64,000 nt of DNA from Chionoecetes opilio. Its lineage: Eukaryota > Arthropoda > Malacostraca > Decapoda > Majidae. The notes beneath the pieces were generated by a model that worked only from the letters and a program-made list of their open reading frames with translations, was not told the DNA's origin and ran no database searches. The position numbers and the translations under genes were made by a program. Location: assembly GCA_016584305.1 (NCBI GenBank), contig JACEEZ010018171.1, positions 157,501 through 221,500 of the forward strand. The letters are read 5' to 3'. Below, piece after piece: positions 47,451 to 58,770 of this stretch (positions are counted from its first letter, which is position 1; the number at the start of each line of letters is the position of its first letter).

Positions 47451-48423
47451 GAGACAGGATCAGATGTTAATTGGACGGAGGGCTTATCTTGTGCAGCGAT
47501 TTCGGCCAGTTTCATTTCTTTATCCCGCTCCACTTGTCTTTATTCTTCCTCTGCTTGTCTTTCTTCTCTCTCTGCCTTTTGCTGTTCTACGATCAACTGG
47601 GCAATCTCCGATCCTTGTAGACCGAGGGCCTCGCCTTGCTCCTTCAAGGCTTCGAAGGAAGACATTGCAGATAAGACAGAACAGTACACATAAATAACAA
47701 CAATTAAATAACCAAATAACCATATGCCCAAAAAACCCTAAATAAATACACAACACCTAAATAGCCAAATAACACCCCCCCCAAAAAAAGAAGAATATAA
47801 TAGGTGGGCCACAAAAGGTTGAACCCACTTATCGGTTGAAAAATCTGTGAAATGTATGATTTTGTTCTTCTGTTTCAGATTTGAACTAAGGAGATAATAA
47901 CAATTAGAAATGATGTGAGAAATGTCTTGGACAACTGAGCAAAAAATGTTCTGCATCACTACCTATTTAGAGAAAAAAAAGAGTTCAAAACGGTGCAAGC
48001 AAACTACCGCAGGAAATTTAACTTCAACAACTATCCACAGAAGAGCCAAATTTTTCGGTGGGTGAACAAGTTTAAAGCCAAGGGGAACAGTTAACAGCCT
48101 CAACAAGAGTGTCAGACCTCTTAATGGCGCAAAGGTGACTGCGAGAAATAAAAAAAGAAACTGTCAATGCTATGAGAGATTCGGTTGCAAGGAGTCCAAA
48201 GAAGTCCACTCGAAGGCGCAGTCAAGAGCTGGGAATTTCCCGTTACACTTAGCGAAAAATCTTGTTCAAGAACCTTCAGCTTTACCCATACAGAATCTAG
48301 ATCAAACATCAACTCACACCAGTTGACATGCACAAACGTGTTGTGATGTTCCAGTGGTTTGTCGAGAAGATTACAGATGATCCTGACTTTCTGGACAATA
48401 TTTGGTTTAGTGACGAGACAGTC

Positions 48424-51400
48424 TAGACCTGTTCAGAAAACAATTTTTTCCTATTTTTATACCCCCCTGCAAGGTTTCCCATGCTTTTTGATCTGGTAAA
48501 GCTGAAAATTACAACCATTTTGAGCTAAAATGTCAGGAACCTTTGCCTCATTGGACCTCAAGATATTAAGCCCGCGACAGTAGAAAAGCGCCTAATTTTG
48601 CCTTCCGCCAGACTTTTTTTCACCTGAGACTTTTGTTACAATTGGGATAGAACAACAAATTGGGTATCAAATTGAAGCATTTTTAATATTATTTCTGAAA
48701 AAACAATCCAAGTAAACATTCAAGAAAAAAAGACACATCATATCCAGAAAAAAAGCAAAATTTTCTGAAAATTTCATATAAATTTCATAAATATTACAAT
48801 CTTGACATCAAAAAATGTGTGACAAAGACTCTAAAAACTATTTTCAAGTGGCAGAAAACTCTATTGTCTATGTCAGAAGGACACTTCACAGTCATTTTTT
48901 TCAGAGTTTGCTTCTTGAAGCTATCAAATCGCTCACGGTTGTATTCCACAGTTTGAAGAAGGTACTGTTTTTGCTGAGAATCTGTGGTAATGATGTTTGC
49001 GAAAACAGTCATCATCTTGACTCCCCGCTCAGCAATGTCATTCACTACTTTTACATTGCTGACATATTCCAGGGCCTTGCTGTAGTCATCACTCCTTGGC
49101 CATGTCGCCACAGGTTGCAGAAGCCAGTCATACTCAATGCCAAGGGTGTCAAGCAGAAGATGACTCTCTGGACCAACTAGATCAGCCAGAGTCGTCTTGG
49201 CTGTAACCTGAGGGAACATAGGTTTCCCTCGTCTGAAGCTATCTGGCTTCTCAGTGGCGTGCAGCTTGGCAGCAATGTCCTGCTTCTCTTTGTCACTGAG
49301 TCTGCTACCGAAGAGAGCGAACGGCACAACCTCCTGTGTCAGGTACCACTTGTGGTTTTCAAGTTTTTGTAGCACTGCCTGAGCAATCTCTGGATCTGTT
49401 CTCTTGAACTTCATCATGTCCTTCATGAACTGCAGATCATTTGCAGGAGCATCTGCAGCAAGTGTAGATGACATCCACATGGGTGTATAGAACAGTCCTA
49501 GGAAGAGGTTGAGGCGTTCCAGCTTCACAACAGTTTCTTCATCGTACTCCAGCTGCTCAGCAAACATGAACATCTTCATAGAATACAGGTTTCTGGCCAT
49601 CATCCTGGTTCATGGTTCATCCTGGCCTGATGAATGGCTCCAGGACGACTCCAGTGGATTCCGCGGGGAGGCGTGTCTCCAAGGACGATCAGTGTAAGCT
49701 CAGCCATCTCACGGTAGTCAGCTCTAGGAGGCTTCTCCGACCTCAGGATTTCCTGTAGTATTTCCTTGCGCTCTTTTTTCTTTTTATTCAACCATTTTTG
49801 TCTGATGGACAGGGTTGTAGGGTTGTCTGTGGTAAGATCTGTCCAAACGTCCTTGAAGTGCTTGAACCAAGGATTCTCTGGGCTCTTGACCTTGCCAAAC
49901 AGATTCTCCCATACAGCACCAACCAGCACTTCTAGAATGTGGTGTCTGCAGGCCAGGTAGAACACCTTCCTGTCAAGCTGTTGATCCAGAAGCTTGGCAG
50001 CTCCCCGATGTACTCCACTGTTGCTGGCCGTTGTGTCAAACACAAGGGCAGTGATCACTCCAGTAAGCCCCCATGCCTCCAGCAAATCGATGGATGCCTC
50101 TGCCTGAGCCGTTCCTGTTGAGCTGTCTATCACTGGTACTCCCAGTAGCTTGCCTTCAGGATATGCAGGTGGTCCTGAGACAAGCACAGCCAGAGTCTCT
50201 GACGTGGTCCCAGGATCACTTCCTAGGACATCTCTCAGCATCTTGCCATCCCAGTGGAGAGCAGCATACTTGGGAGGGTCCTCGCTAAATGCTGCCATGT
50301 ACTCCTGGCTGATGTGGTACCTTGTCAGCATCCTGTTCCGTCTCGTTGTTGAGGTTGAGATGACAAACTTGTCCAGGTCAGCTCCACCAGCCTTCAATGT
50401 AGCAGAGACTAAGGCTGTCACTTGATTGTCAGACAATCCCAGACGATCAGCGATACTGCAGATGTCAACACACTCCATGACCCTCCTGGGAAATGTGAGA
50501 ATCACAGTGTCATGGTGATGTGAACATCCAGAACGAGGTTGTTGGTAATCCATGTCCTCTGCATTCCCTTCACTGTCGGTTGGGTCAGCCCAGGTAGACA
50601 CATCAGCAGCAGTCCTTCGCTGTGTGGCAGCTGAAAAATTGTAGAAATTTTGTGACAAATTCATATCTTGTTCCTCTCTCTGCTGCAGTCTTGCAGCCCT
50701 CTCTGCTTGCTGCTGGGACCGTGACTCAAATATCTTGTCATGACCAGACATGTGGGCCTTTCTCTCTGTCTTCTGATCCTGGTAGAACCTGATGTCCTTG
50801 TCCTTCTTCTCCCTTGATAGCAGTCGGTTTCTCTCTATTTCCTGGATGGCATCTGAAGCTCCTATGTCGAACAGGCTATCTAATTCCAGGACAAAGGCAC
50901 TCCTTTTCCCTCCAGGGTCACCTGTTCTACCTTTATTCCTTGCTAGATCTCTGTGCTTTTTGTGAAGTGTCATGAAATGCTGCGCTGCATTGTACTTGGT
51001 CATGGTCTTGATCCTAGCCATCTGCCAGAATGGGATGATAGCCTCCACTGTTTCATTGGCGAGGTCTTGATGCTTAGGATTCCCTGTATTTTCTGGCAAA
51101 CTCTGGAGATGGAGGAAGTACTGGAAGGCCTGTCTGTTGGTGGGTAACTGTGAGCCACTGATGCTGGATGATGGGTAGCCGATCAGGAAGGTTTTTGTAG
51201 CAGATCTAGTAGCAGGTCGGCGTGACGCTTGTCTCTGGACTGCAGGTGGAGGTTCTGAGATGTCAACTTTGCGTCCTCGGAGCTCCTTGCTTACTGCCAT
51301 AGTGAAGTTATCTTGTGAAGTATCTCTGGATTTGTTAGCAGGTTTCAACAGATCTGCAACAAACATAACAGACCATTAGATGTCATGCTAAAACCATTGT

Positions 51401-51770
51401 GAATTTGTGACTAGAGTGAAATAAATTATATTTAGTTTAATTTTTTTGAAAATTTGTCTGTAAATATCACATGTAATATTTCCATAAATGTTTCTATGCA
51501 TTTTGATGTTTCAGTCAGCATATAATTACTTGCTTTAACCTGCTTATGCCCATTTATTGGTGAAAAAATAGGCGAAAACAAACATCAAAATGCTCCGAAA
51601 CTGGCGTTTCAGAAAACGTGTATAAAATAGAACTTCATGCTTCATGAGGCAAAGGTTCCTGACATTTTGGCTTATAATGGTTGTAATTTTCGACTTTTCC
51701 AGGTCAAAAAGCATTGGAAACCGTGCAGGAGGGTATAAAAATAGGAAAAATTGTTTTCTGAACAGGTCTA
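48424..51770 (-). mobile_element. 3.3-kb TIR transposon with nearly intact transposase
   Basis: The long inverted ends (about 130 bp, 48,424-48,556 and 51,632-51,770) start TAGACCTGTTCAGAAAACAA and share CAAAGGTTCCTGACATTTT-type sequence. ACGAGAC occurs just left (48,413-48,419) and directly right (51,771-51,777), and removing the element restores the mariner reading GACGAGACGCAC. Four extra bases (AGTC) lie between the left duplication and the tip. A 7-8-bp duplication plus the transposase motifs point to a hAT-related group, but I cannot name the family. Confidence 0.88.
48794..51366 (-). pseudogene. RNase-H-fold transposase (hAT-related), broken by a 17-bp duplication
   Basis: Two frames: 51,366-49,600 (588 residues) and 49,603-48,794 (269 residues). 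Motifs in order are ALHWDGKML (D373), ALVFDTTASNSGVHRGAAK (D444), YLACRHHILEVL (C473, H476), and in the second frame FAEQLEYDEETVVKLE and AADAPANDLQFMKDMMKF. A D-D plus C-x2-H arrangement is typical of hAT, P and related transposases, and I know this protein only as a repeated uncharacterised family in invertebrates. The frames are separated only by a 17-bp tandem duplication (AGGATGAACCATGAACC near 49,602-49,620). Removing it would join HQAR to MMARNLYS. TTTGTTGCAG at about 51,357 resembles a splice acceptor, so an upstream exon may exist. Confidence 0.8.
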
Positions 51771-52636
51771 ACGAGACGCACTTTCTGCTTTCCGGCCATA
51801 TCAACAGGAGGAACAATGTGTTTTGGGGCACACAGTCCCCAGATGAAGTGCTTTAGAGGCCCTTGCACTCAGTCAAATGCACAGCCTGGGTGGCCATATC
51901 ATATCGAAGCACGGCATAATCGGGCCATTCGGGTTTGAGGACGACGACAACAATACAGTAATGGGCACGAAAGAACGCTACATTGTAGTGCTTAAGAAGT
52001 GATGGAGGGGACTTGGAACTCGCCGTGGTGTGAACAAGGATGAACAATGGTTCTAACAGGATGGAGCAACTCCACATACAACAAACATCACGATGGAGTG
52101 GCTGGACTAGAAATTCCCTGACCGACTTATCAGCAAGAGTCACGAACCCGAGTAGGCCCCGCATTCACCAGATTTGAACCCCACAAATTTTCAAATGTGG
52201 GGGTTCTTAAAGGACAATGTCTACGAGACTCGTCCTCAATCCATTGCTGAATTGAAGCAGGCCATCACCACCAAGATTAAAGCCATCAAGAAGGAAGAGT
52301 ACTTTAGTGATACACAACTTCGCTCTCGCATCCGCAGGAATGCGAGAACGCCCAACTTCGCATCCAGGAATACCTGAGACGAGACTGTGGTCATTTGGAG
52401 GTTGGGTTAAAATAAATTCACCTCTTGTGGCTGAGACTTCGCCCCTTGACTTTTTGTATTGTTATTGGTCACCTATCAGGTAATATAGTCATTTTTAGTG
52501 TACCTTGTCTCATCAATAAATTATTGTCAAGTGAATGGGTTCCACCTTTTGTGGCCCACCCTGTACAACACCTAGAGTTAATTAAATCAAAACAAAATAC
52601 TCTCAAACGTTGTTCCGAAGCTTCAGGCAACAACGG

Positions 52637-53238
52637 CGCCGAGGTTGTTTGTTATCAATCAATATTACCAAACTTAAGAAATGTGGGGGAACAAAAATCA
52701 AGGAGTATGATTACCCCGAATATATTTACACATCAAAAATCAATAACTGGCTAGCCGCCAATTAAAAGCAACCAAACAACAAATAGAAAAATATCAGAGC
52801 AGGGGTAATGTCACCCTACGAGCTCCCTGGAACGTTGCCTGTAGAGAAGGTGAATTACAACAGCAATCTTCAGTACCGTAGAATACCACCTCAGACAGCG
52901 GGGAGCGTTGAATGGTGAGAGGACAGTGAAGGGTAGTCGGGAGGAGGAAGCCCAATTCTCCAGCGAGGGCCTTCAGCGGTTGAGAACAGCAGCAAGGTAG
53001 TGGATAGGTGTTGTCAGCGTGGAGAGCTATGGCTGTCTGCTTAACCGAAGGTGGCGGGGCCCTCCGTCATCAACAATGGGTAGAGTACCCCCTTACCCCG
53101 GGGTACGGGACGAAAGTGTTGACGTGGAAAGGCGGGTAACAGTACTTGAAGCCCCGAAGCACTCCGCTTGGTGAAAGTGAAAGTGGTAATCACCGTTACC
53201 GTGACGAGGGAGGTGTAGTTCAGGTGTAGTTCCTCACA
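52637..53238 (-). repeat. 5' LTR of the gypsy-like element
   Basis: Starts TGTGAGGAACTACACCTG at 53,238 on the minus strand and ends near AACAACCTCGGC. It is the divergent partner of 41,445-42,037. The downstream leader (52,566-52,636) contains GGCGCCGTTGTTGCCTGAAG. Confidence 0.72.
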
Positions 53239-54559
53239 ATGTAAGGTGACGAAGGCAGAAGATGTGACACTCGACCTGACACTCGACCATGAAGGTTTTG
53301 TTCATACTCTCGCCCTTCGTTCTCACTCAGCCTCAAAGATAACACACCGGGAACACACGAAGCTCAAACTGTTCCGACGCGCAAGCAGCAAAATTAACTG
53401 ATACAACAACCTCAACAACAGCAACAACAATAACAGTTATAAGCAGCACGCACAGTCATTGATAAAGTTCCAAATAGCAACATATCTAACAGTTAGTAGC
53501 CAACAAAAACATGAAAACTGAAGCCGACACAAGGCTCATCCCACGCCTGCTACTGGACTGGACTGGGTTGGTAGACCTTATTAGTCAGGAGAGGAGAGCG
53601 GATATGCCGGATTCTACAGAAACACAACATTGTCCTGACCGCCAAGATGCTGTGTCGCAAGAATAACTATGAATAATTATGTCCTAACCAGTCTCTTCAC
53701 ACAAAAAAATAGATTACTTCGTAAAATACTTTAAATTTCTTATTAAAAGTTGATTAAGTTTTGCGGCTGGCAGTGGTGTTGACGTCTGGGACTGTAAATC
53801 ACAGGCCTTTATCCTCTTCAAATCACTGGACCTGAGAACTGGTTTCGGAGAAATTAAGCTCATATGCCAACTGTATTAATTATTTCTTGCAATTTTCCTT
53901 CATCTTATGCAGTATTTCATATACAGTATATACAGCGCAAACAAAAGCATGAAATAAAACTCATGCACGTTCCGCAAAAAACATCTGGTCACCCATGTCC
54001 TCGAAGGGTCGCCCTTCTCGCTCGGCATACAGCCCCAAAAGACCGACAACGATGTCTGGGTCAACGCAGGTATTAGATTAATGTGTTATTTTATTGTACC
54101 TATCATGATACGTGTTGAAGACGTTGGAACAGTCTTTTAGTGTATGAAATATGTTCTCTATATGTTTTTATCACGAGTGTTAGTGGATTTACCTGAGACA
54201 AGCTGTGGGCTTTTGGCGGAGCAGATCGTATCACATCCAGCTATGACAACCCATGATCATATGAATATTAATTCATTAACATGGTTAATAATATGGCTCC
54301 GGTACCAGAAACACCAACAGTTTCTCTGCTTCTGAATTTTGCAAGGTCCAGAAGGTTGAGAATTGCAGATTCTTGGGACCAAAAGACCAGACCTGCACCG
54401 CTGGACTGTATAGGTAATGCCGAGGGGTAGCTAAGGAGATCGACCACGTCCTCGTTAGTACTCGTTGGAGGATCCTCCAAACTGGCAGGGTTTACCGGAG
54501 TGCTGAGTTCTTTGGACAGATCACGACTTGTGTGCTACACTAAGTTATGTCAAGTCCCA
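53239..54559. other. Flank of the LTR element, no gene seen
   Basis: AT-rich sequence with CAACAA repeats near 53,400-53,440 and no recognisable protein. The entire stretch recurs at about 58,770-60,060 with more indels. Confidence 0.6.
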
Positions 54560-56088
54560 AGAATCTAAGAGGTAACCTACTGTTTTTTAAAATTTTGAGA
54601 AAACTGAAGGCTTGAATGGGGGCTCTGAGTATCGGGGGCAGCTCAAAAATCGGTTTGATGTGCTCGGTGCCCTCGAGGACTCTGTAAACTGGGGGATACC
54701 TTAAAACGTAAAACCAAACAGGCTGCCAAGGAGTGTATTGGGGGGGGCGCCCGAGGTCAGGCGTGGTTTTGTCTCGACGGAGACGCTGGAAAAAACAGGA
54801 GAGTCGGCGGGGCAGGCTGGTTGGGGAAACCCGGGACCAGCACGGGCTCTGTCACCCCGGGAATAAAACCCCCTCCTGGGGAAAAAAAAGGAAAGGTATG
54901 CCCGGAGTCTCGCTGAGGATGTCGAGGGTCATTTGAACGCTAATGACTCCGACCCGCCAAAAGGAGCCCCGGGGGGAAGCTCCGTTCCAATTCTCCATCT
55001 CGGGCGAGTCTATTCCGAGCAGCAGATGGGCGCCTCGTGTCGGGGCTGGGGGGTGGGCAATGGCTCGTTGGGGGGGAGTACTTTGGGCATTGTTCACGGT
55101 GGACCCTCCAACTTTTAGCAGCTCACACCCCTGATTACAGGCATGGATGCCGATCCTCCCATTGACGAAACCCCCCTCTCTTTACGAAGTCAGAGAGGCT
55201 GTGCTAAATTGAGGGGGGGGAAAGGCAGGGGGTTTTGTAAAATCAGGCGGGGCTCCTCAAAACTGGGGGTGAGGCCTGATCCGCGGGTTGCTGCTGTCCT
55301 GCTGCCGTGTGGTAATCAGGTACCATTCCTCCTGACTGGAAAAGGGGGGGTGGTCGTCCCCATCTGGAAAAGGGAAAGGGGGCCGTCAGGACTGGGGAAA
55401 ATTACCGCGGGATTCACTGGGTCACGTGCCAGGCAAGGTGCTTGCCCATCTATTTTCTGCACGGGTCCGCAGTCATCCTCATCAGGACCCCACTCTTTTC
55501 CGCCTGGTAAGTCACACGACCCATCCACCTTCTTCCTCGTGGAACCCGAGTGAGTTTCGACGGGGATCTTGGGCAGCCTTGTTATTCAAAAGGCGGGGGG
55601 ACCGTCCTCGTGGGCCTTTGGGAACCCGACTTGGGATTCCCGCCCAAAGGACAGGGTTTTTTATTCGGGGTTTTGACTAAGTGCTGTGAGTTGTGGGGCA
55701 GGGGTTTTCCAGCTTTTTCCTTTAAAACGAAATGAGGCGGTGGCTTTGCCCTCATTTTACTTTTCCAGTTATACGGGTATTGGAAGGGGTAACAAATTTG
55801 TGACCATCCGTCGGCAACCCAAATCACTGATCTTGTTTTTTTCCGATGAGCAAATAACTTTGCTGAGTCCCTGGAGGTCTTGGTGATGGCTTTCGAGGCG
55901 CTGCACGAGGAGGCAAAGCCTTTGGGCTTGAGGTCTCCGGGTTAAGACCAAGGTCTGGTGTTTGGAGACTTACGATGAAGCAGTACAGTCTGTTCATGCG
56001 TGGGGGGCAGGATATTGAGATCTTGGAAAAATTTTTCATTTCCTTTGGGAGGGGGCAGTCCATAATGACGGCGGGTCACGTCAAGAAG
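54560..56088 (+). pseudogene. Decayed LINE reverse transcriptase, copy 1
   Basis: Scattered frames give the RT region of a decapod-type LINE: DADPPIDETPLSLRSQRG then KLRGGKG (fingers entry), GGVVVPIWKRERG, KVLAHLFSARVRSHPHQD, then ALHEEAKPLGL-type sequence and EAVQSVHAWG near the end. The FADD catalytic box is not cleanly readable. Many frameshifts, some in G runs, suggest both decay and base errors. The copy is cut off at the N (56,089), exactly where copy 2 continues. Confidence 0.6.
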
Positions 56089-56089
56089 N
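56089..56089. other. Single N, contig junction
   Basis: The only ambiguous base in the window. The sequence left of it corresponds to 61,596; the sequence right of it restarts at the equivalent of 52,181. This is the pattern of two overlapping contigs joined end to end. Confidence 0.85.
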
Positions 56090-56391
56090 AACCCCACAAA
56101 TTTTCAAATGTGGGGGTTCTTAAAGGACAATGTCTACGAGACTCGTCCTCAATCCATTGCTGAATTGAAGCAGGCCATCACCACCAAGATTAAAGCCATC
56201 AAGAAGGAAGAGTACTTCAGTGATACACAACTTCGCTCTCGCATCCGCAGGAATGCGAGAACGCCCAACTTCGCATCCAGGAATACCTGAGACGAGACTG
56301 TGGTCATTTGGAGGATGGGTTAAAATAAATTCACCTCTTGTGGCTGAGACTTCGCCTCTTGACTTTTTGTATTGTTATTGTGTCACCTCTC
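56090..56391 (+). repeat. Second copy of the mariner-like 3' part, left of a LINE insertion
   Basis: Nearly identical to 52,181-52,480 (NFQMWGFLKDNVYETRPQSI coding block, CACCTCTTGTGGCTGAGAC). It breaks at TTGTGTCACCT and continues after the insertion at about 58,020, reaching the TIR at 58,122. Confidence 0.9.
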
Positions 56392-58021
56392 ACCTTCGTG
56401 CTCTCAAGACTGACTGTCTCCGGACCATGGATCTACTGAAAGTCCTCTCGCACACCAGCTGGGGGGCTGATCGCGCTACACTCCTCTATCTTCCCCGCTC
56501 ACTTATCCTTTCGAAGCTTGAATATGGATGTGAAGTGTACTCCTCTGCCACACCCACTCGACTGCGGATGCTGGATTCGGTACATCATGCTGGTGTCCGT
56601 CTGGCAACCGGGGCGTTCAGGTCATCTCCCATCCCAAGTCTATTGGTAGATGCTGGTGTCCTCCCATTAGATCTTCAACGCCAGTCCCTCCTGTTAAGAT
56701 GTTGGTATCGCCTCCAACGCCTCCCTGACTCAATAGCTTGCCGTGCTGTGTCTTGTGATTCAGGATCGCAACTTTACCATGGGCGAAGAAGCTTAACAAA
56801 GCCCCTTGGTTTCCGATTGACAGCTATTATGGAGACGCTATCCTTCCCTGCTTTACGGATCTGCCCGCATAGGCCTACGACAGTCGGTCCATGGCTTCTC
56901 CCAGAGGTGTCCTTTTGCAAAAGCCTTCCGCTCTCAAAAGGGTCTTTACCTCCTAAGGCTGAGCGTGCCCAGTTTTTAGACCACTTTTGCACACATCAGA
57001 GTTCGGTCCCTGTCTTTACTGATGGTTCCAAATCAGACGAAGGAGTTGGATACGGTGTCGTATTCCCATCGTTTAACAAAGGCGTCAGCCTTCCAAGTGT
57101 TTCATCTGTTTTTACGGCTGAAATAAGTGCGATTTTATATGCTCTCATGATTATTTTTACCCTTCCGGATGTTTCTTTTACAATTTTTAGTGATTCTTGT
57201 AGTGCTCTTCAATCACTATGTAATTTTAACTCTCCCCATCCGCTGGTTAATGCCATCCTGGAATGGCTTTATCTGCTCAAGAGGCGAGGCCGGACGGTCA
57301 GCTTTTGTTGGGTACCGGCACATGTAGGTGTTGCCGGTAATGAGGAAGCTGATGCCTTGGCAAAAGCTGCAGCTAAAAGACCAGCTCTATCACATTTTGC
57401 AGTGCCGGCTACGGACCTACGCTCGGCAATCCATAGATCAGTTCACAACAGTTGGCAAGAACGTTGGATTACTATAGGGCAAAATAAACTGCGCACCATC
57501 CGCCAAAGTATCGAGGACTGGAGCTACTGCGGTCTCTCCCGGAGATGGGAGACTGCCTTGGCACGATTGCGTATTGGTCATACTCTATATACTCATGGGT
57601 TCCTCATGGAGGGGGGCCACCCTCCTTACTGTGATGATTGTTTGGTCCCCTTAACTGTGCGGCACTTGCTGGTCGAGTGTCCCAGTCTTGGGGACCTACG
57701 TGTGCAATTTTTGTCCCGGTGTCGCGGGTCGGACGGTGCTTACCGTCTCTCCCTGGCATTGGGAGAGAGGTGTTTCTCTCCGGGACATGAAGTCCATACA
57801 TTTATTGAGAAGGCTGGCCTTCTCAACAAGTTATGATGTTTTTAATATTAACTTATGATTGTTTTTAATGTACTCTTGTTCTTTTATGTATTTCGTAATT
57901 TTCAATATTTTTATTCTATCTTAAATTTTGTTTTTGGGTTTTACTTTACATGTATCTTTTGTAAGCAGGCGTCAATAACCCCGCAGTTGCGGCGCCTTAA
58001 AACTATAATCAATCAATATTG
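56392..58021 (+). mobile_element. 5'-truncated LINE (I/Jockey-like) with target duplication
   Basis: Inserted into the mariner copy. ATTGTGTCACCT precedes it (ending 56,390) and follows it (about 58,018-58,029), while the empty site at 52,470 reads TTATTGGTCACCTATC. The 3' end is a short TCAATCAAT-type tail, not poly(A). It carries the C-terminal RT/RNase H part of ORF2, still open to its stop. Sequence quality is good. Confidence 0.85.
56395..57836 (+). CDS. LINE ORF2 C-terminal part: RT end and RNase H, open frame
   Basis: The frame is open from the insertion point to the stop at 57,836. Upstream residues (56,220-56,390) are target sequence read by chance, so the protein start is missing. 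The N-terminal portion (LILSKLEYGCEVYSSAT, LDSVHHAGVRLATGAF) is the RT thumb region of I/Jockey-like LINEs. RNase H follows: FTDGSKSDEGVGYGVVF, TAEISAILYAL, FSDSCSALQSL and WVPAHVGVAGNEEADALA, with the catalytic D-E-D-D set and the His intact. A CDDC...H...C zinc-like block (YCDDCLVPLTVRHLLVEC) sits near the C-terminus. The frame has no breaks, suggesting recent insertion, but the RT catalytic core is absent, so it is dead on arrival. Confidence 0.85.
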
Positions 58022-58122
58022 TGTCACCTATCAGGTAATATAGTCATTTTTAGTGTACCTTGTCTCATCAATAAATTATTGTCAAGTGAATGGGTTCCAC
58101 CTTTTGTGGCCCACCCTGTACA
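58022..58122 (+). repeat. Right end of the second mariner-like copy
   Basis: Resumes with GTCACCTATCAGGTAATATA and ends in CCTTTTGTGGCCCACCCTG, the mariner-like right tip, followed by TA. Confidence 0.9.
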
Positions 58123-58164
58123 ACACCTAGAGTTAATTAAATCAAAACAAAAAACTCTCAAACG

Positions 58165-58770
58165 TTGTTCCGAAGCTTCAGGCAACAACGGCGCCGAGGT
58201 TGTTTGTTATCAATCAATATTACCAAACTTAAGAAATATGGGGGAACAAAAATCAAGGAGTATGATTACCCCAAATATATTTACACAACAAAAATCAATA
58301 ACTGGCTAGCCGCCAATTAAAAGCAACCAAACAACAAATAGAAAAATATCAGAGCAGGGGTAATGTCACCCTACGAGCTCCCTGGAACGTTGCCTGTAGA
58401 GAAAGTGAATTACAACAGCAATCTTCAGTACCGTAGAATACCACCTCAGACAGCGGGGAGCGTTGAATGGTGAGAGGGATAGTGAAGGTCAGTCAGGAGG
58501 AGAGCCCAATTCTCCAGCGAGGACCTTAAGCGGTTGAGAGCAGCAGCAAGGTAGTGGATAGGTGTTGTCAGCGTGGAGAGCTATGGCTGTCTGCTTAACC
58601 GAAGGCGAGGCTCCGTCATCACAATGGGTAGAGTACCCCCTTACCCCGGGTACGGGGAAATGTTGACGGGGAAAGGCGGGTAACATACTTGAAGCCCGGC
58701 ACCCCCGCTTGGTGAAAGTAAAAGGGTAATCACCGTTACCGGACAGGGGGTGTGTTCGTGTTTTTTCCTC
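58165..58770 (-). repeat. Copy of the gypsy 5' LTR in the duplicated segment
   Basis: Matches 52,637-53,238 closely at first, with increasing small deletions after about 58,620. It is the second representation of the same locus. Confidence 0.8.

Larger units (their letters stand above)
44822..47665 (-). pseudogene. gag: Gypsy-like gag-protease gene with internal tandem expansions
   Basis: The start MSSFEALKEQGEALGLQ at 47,665 leads into a Glu/Lys-rich coiled coil, interrupted by a TAA at 47,540, then PSYRQNEDIATYLTR. The capsid-like part resumes at about 45,845: LTGKAADLYTS, ALFTGFSKTPDGYG, ILDQFFSFLTSDLRLFIKE and LADDWASANNAYP, as in SCAN-related gypsy gags. A CCHC zinc knuckle (CHHCAEAGHLRPHCPH) and the start of an aspartic protease (IIRDTGCSGVVVSG, active-site DTG) follow. 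Between the two halves lie 1.6 kb of tandem repeats and a hairpin. The gene is cut off at 44,815 by the TTAA element. Plainly non-functional. Confidence 0.85.
47922..52377 (+). pseudogene. Mariner-like transposase, interrupted and decayed
   Basis: The N-terminal part from 47,922 (MSWTTEQKMFCITTYLEKK, QANYRRKFNFNNYPQKSQI) is a helix-turn-helix DNA-binding region, ended by a TAA near 48,093. The frame of the catalytic region reads DNIWFSDET just before 48,413, with the first catalytic D. After the insertion it resumes at about 51,778 with GHINRRNNVFWG, then FQQDGATPHTTN-like sequence with the second D, and APHSPDLNP before NFQMWGFLKDNVYETRPQSI. Several stops and frameshifts are present besides the 3.3-kb insertion. 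Function is cut-and-paste transposition in active relatives. Confidence 0.85.
47803..52563 (+). mobile_element. Tc1/mariner-like transposon split by a second element
   Basis: The left tip GGTGGGCCACAAAAGGTTG and the right tip, inverted, CAGGGTGGGCCACAAAAGGT are flanked by TA. TA duplications and CAGGGTG(G)-type tips are usual for mariner-like elements. Without the inserted 48,424-51,770 element it is about 1.4 kb and holds one decayed transposase gene. A second copy of its 3' part is at 56,090-58,122. Confidence 0.88.
41445..53238 (-). mobile_element. Ty3/gypsy-like LTR retrotransposon, heavily nested composite
   Basis: On the minus strand: a 5' LTR (53,238 to about 52,637), a leader region split by a mariner-like element (52,563-47,803), a gag-protease pseudogene (47,665-44,822), a TTAA-type element replacing most of pol (44,810-42,221), a short RT/RNase H trace (about 42,216-42,150), a purine tract GTGGGGGCA at 42,040, and the 3' LTR (42,037 to about 41,445). 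Both LTRs start TGTGA(A/G)GAACTACACC. ACAT occurs on the minus strand directly upstream of the 5' LTR and just beyond the 3' LTR, a possible 4-bp duplication. The LTRs are clearly divergent, so the element is old. That all parts belong to one insertion is inference from order and orientation. Confidence 0.7.

Noticed and set aside
56220..56394. N-terminal extension of the LINE ORF from an ATG at 56,220
   Set aside because: These codons are the mariner-like target sequence read out of frame, fused by the insertion.
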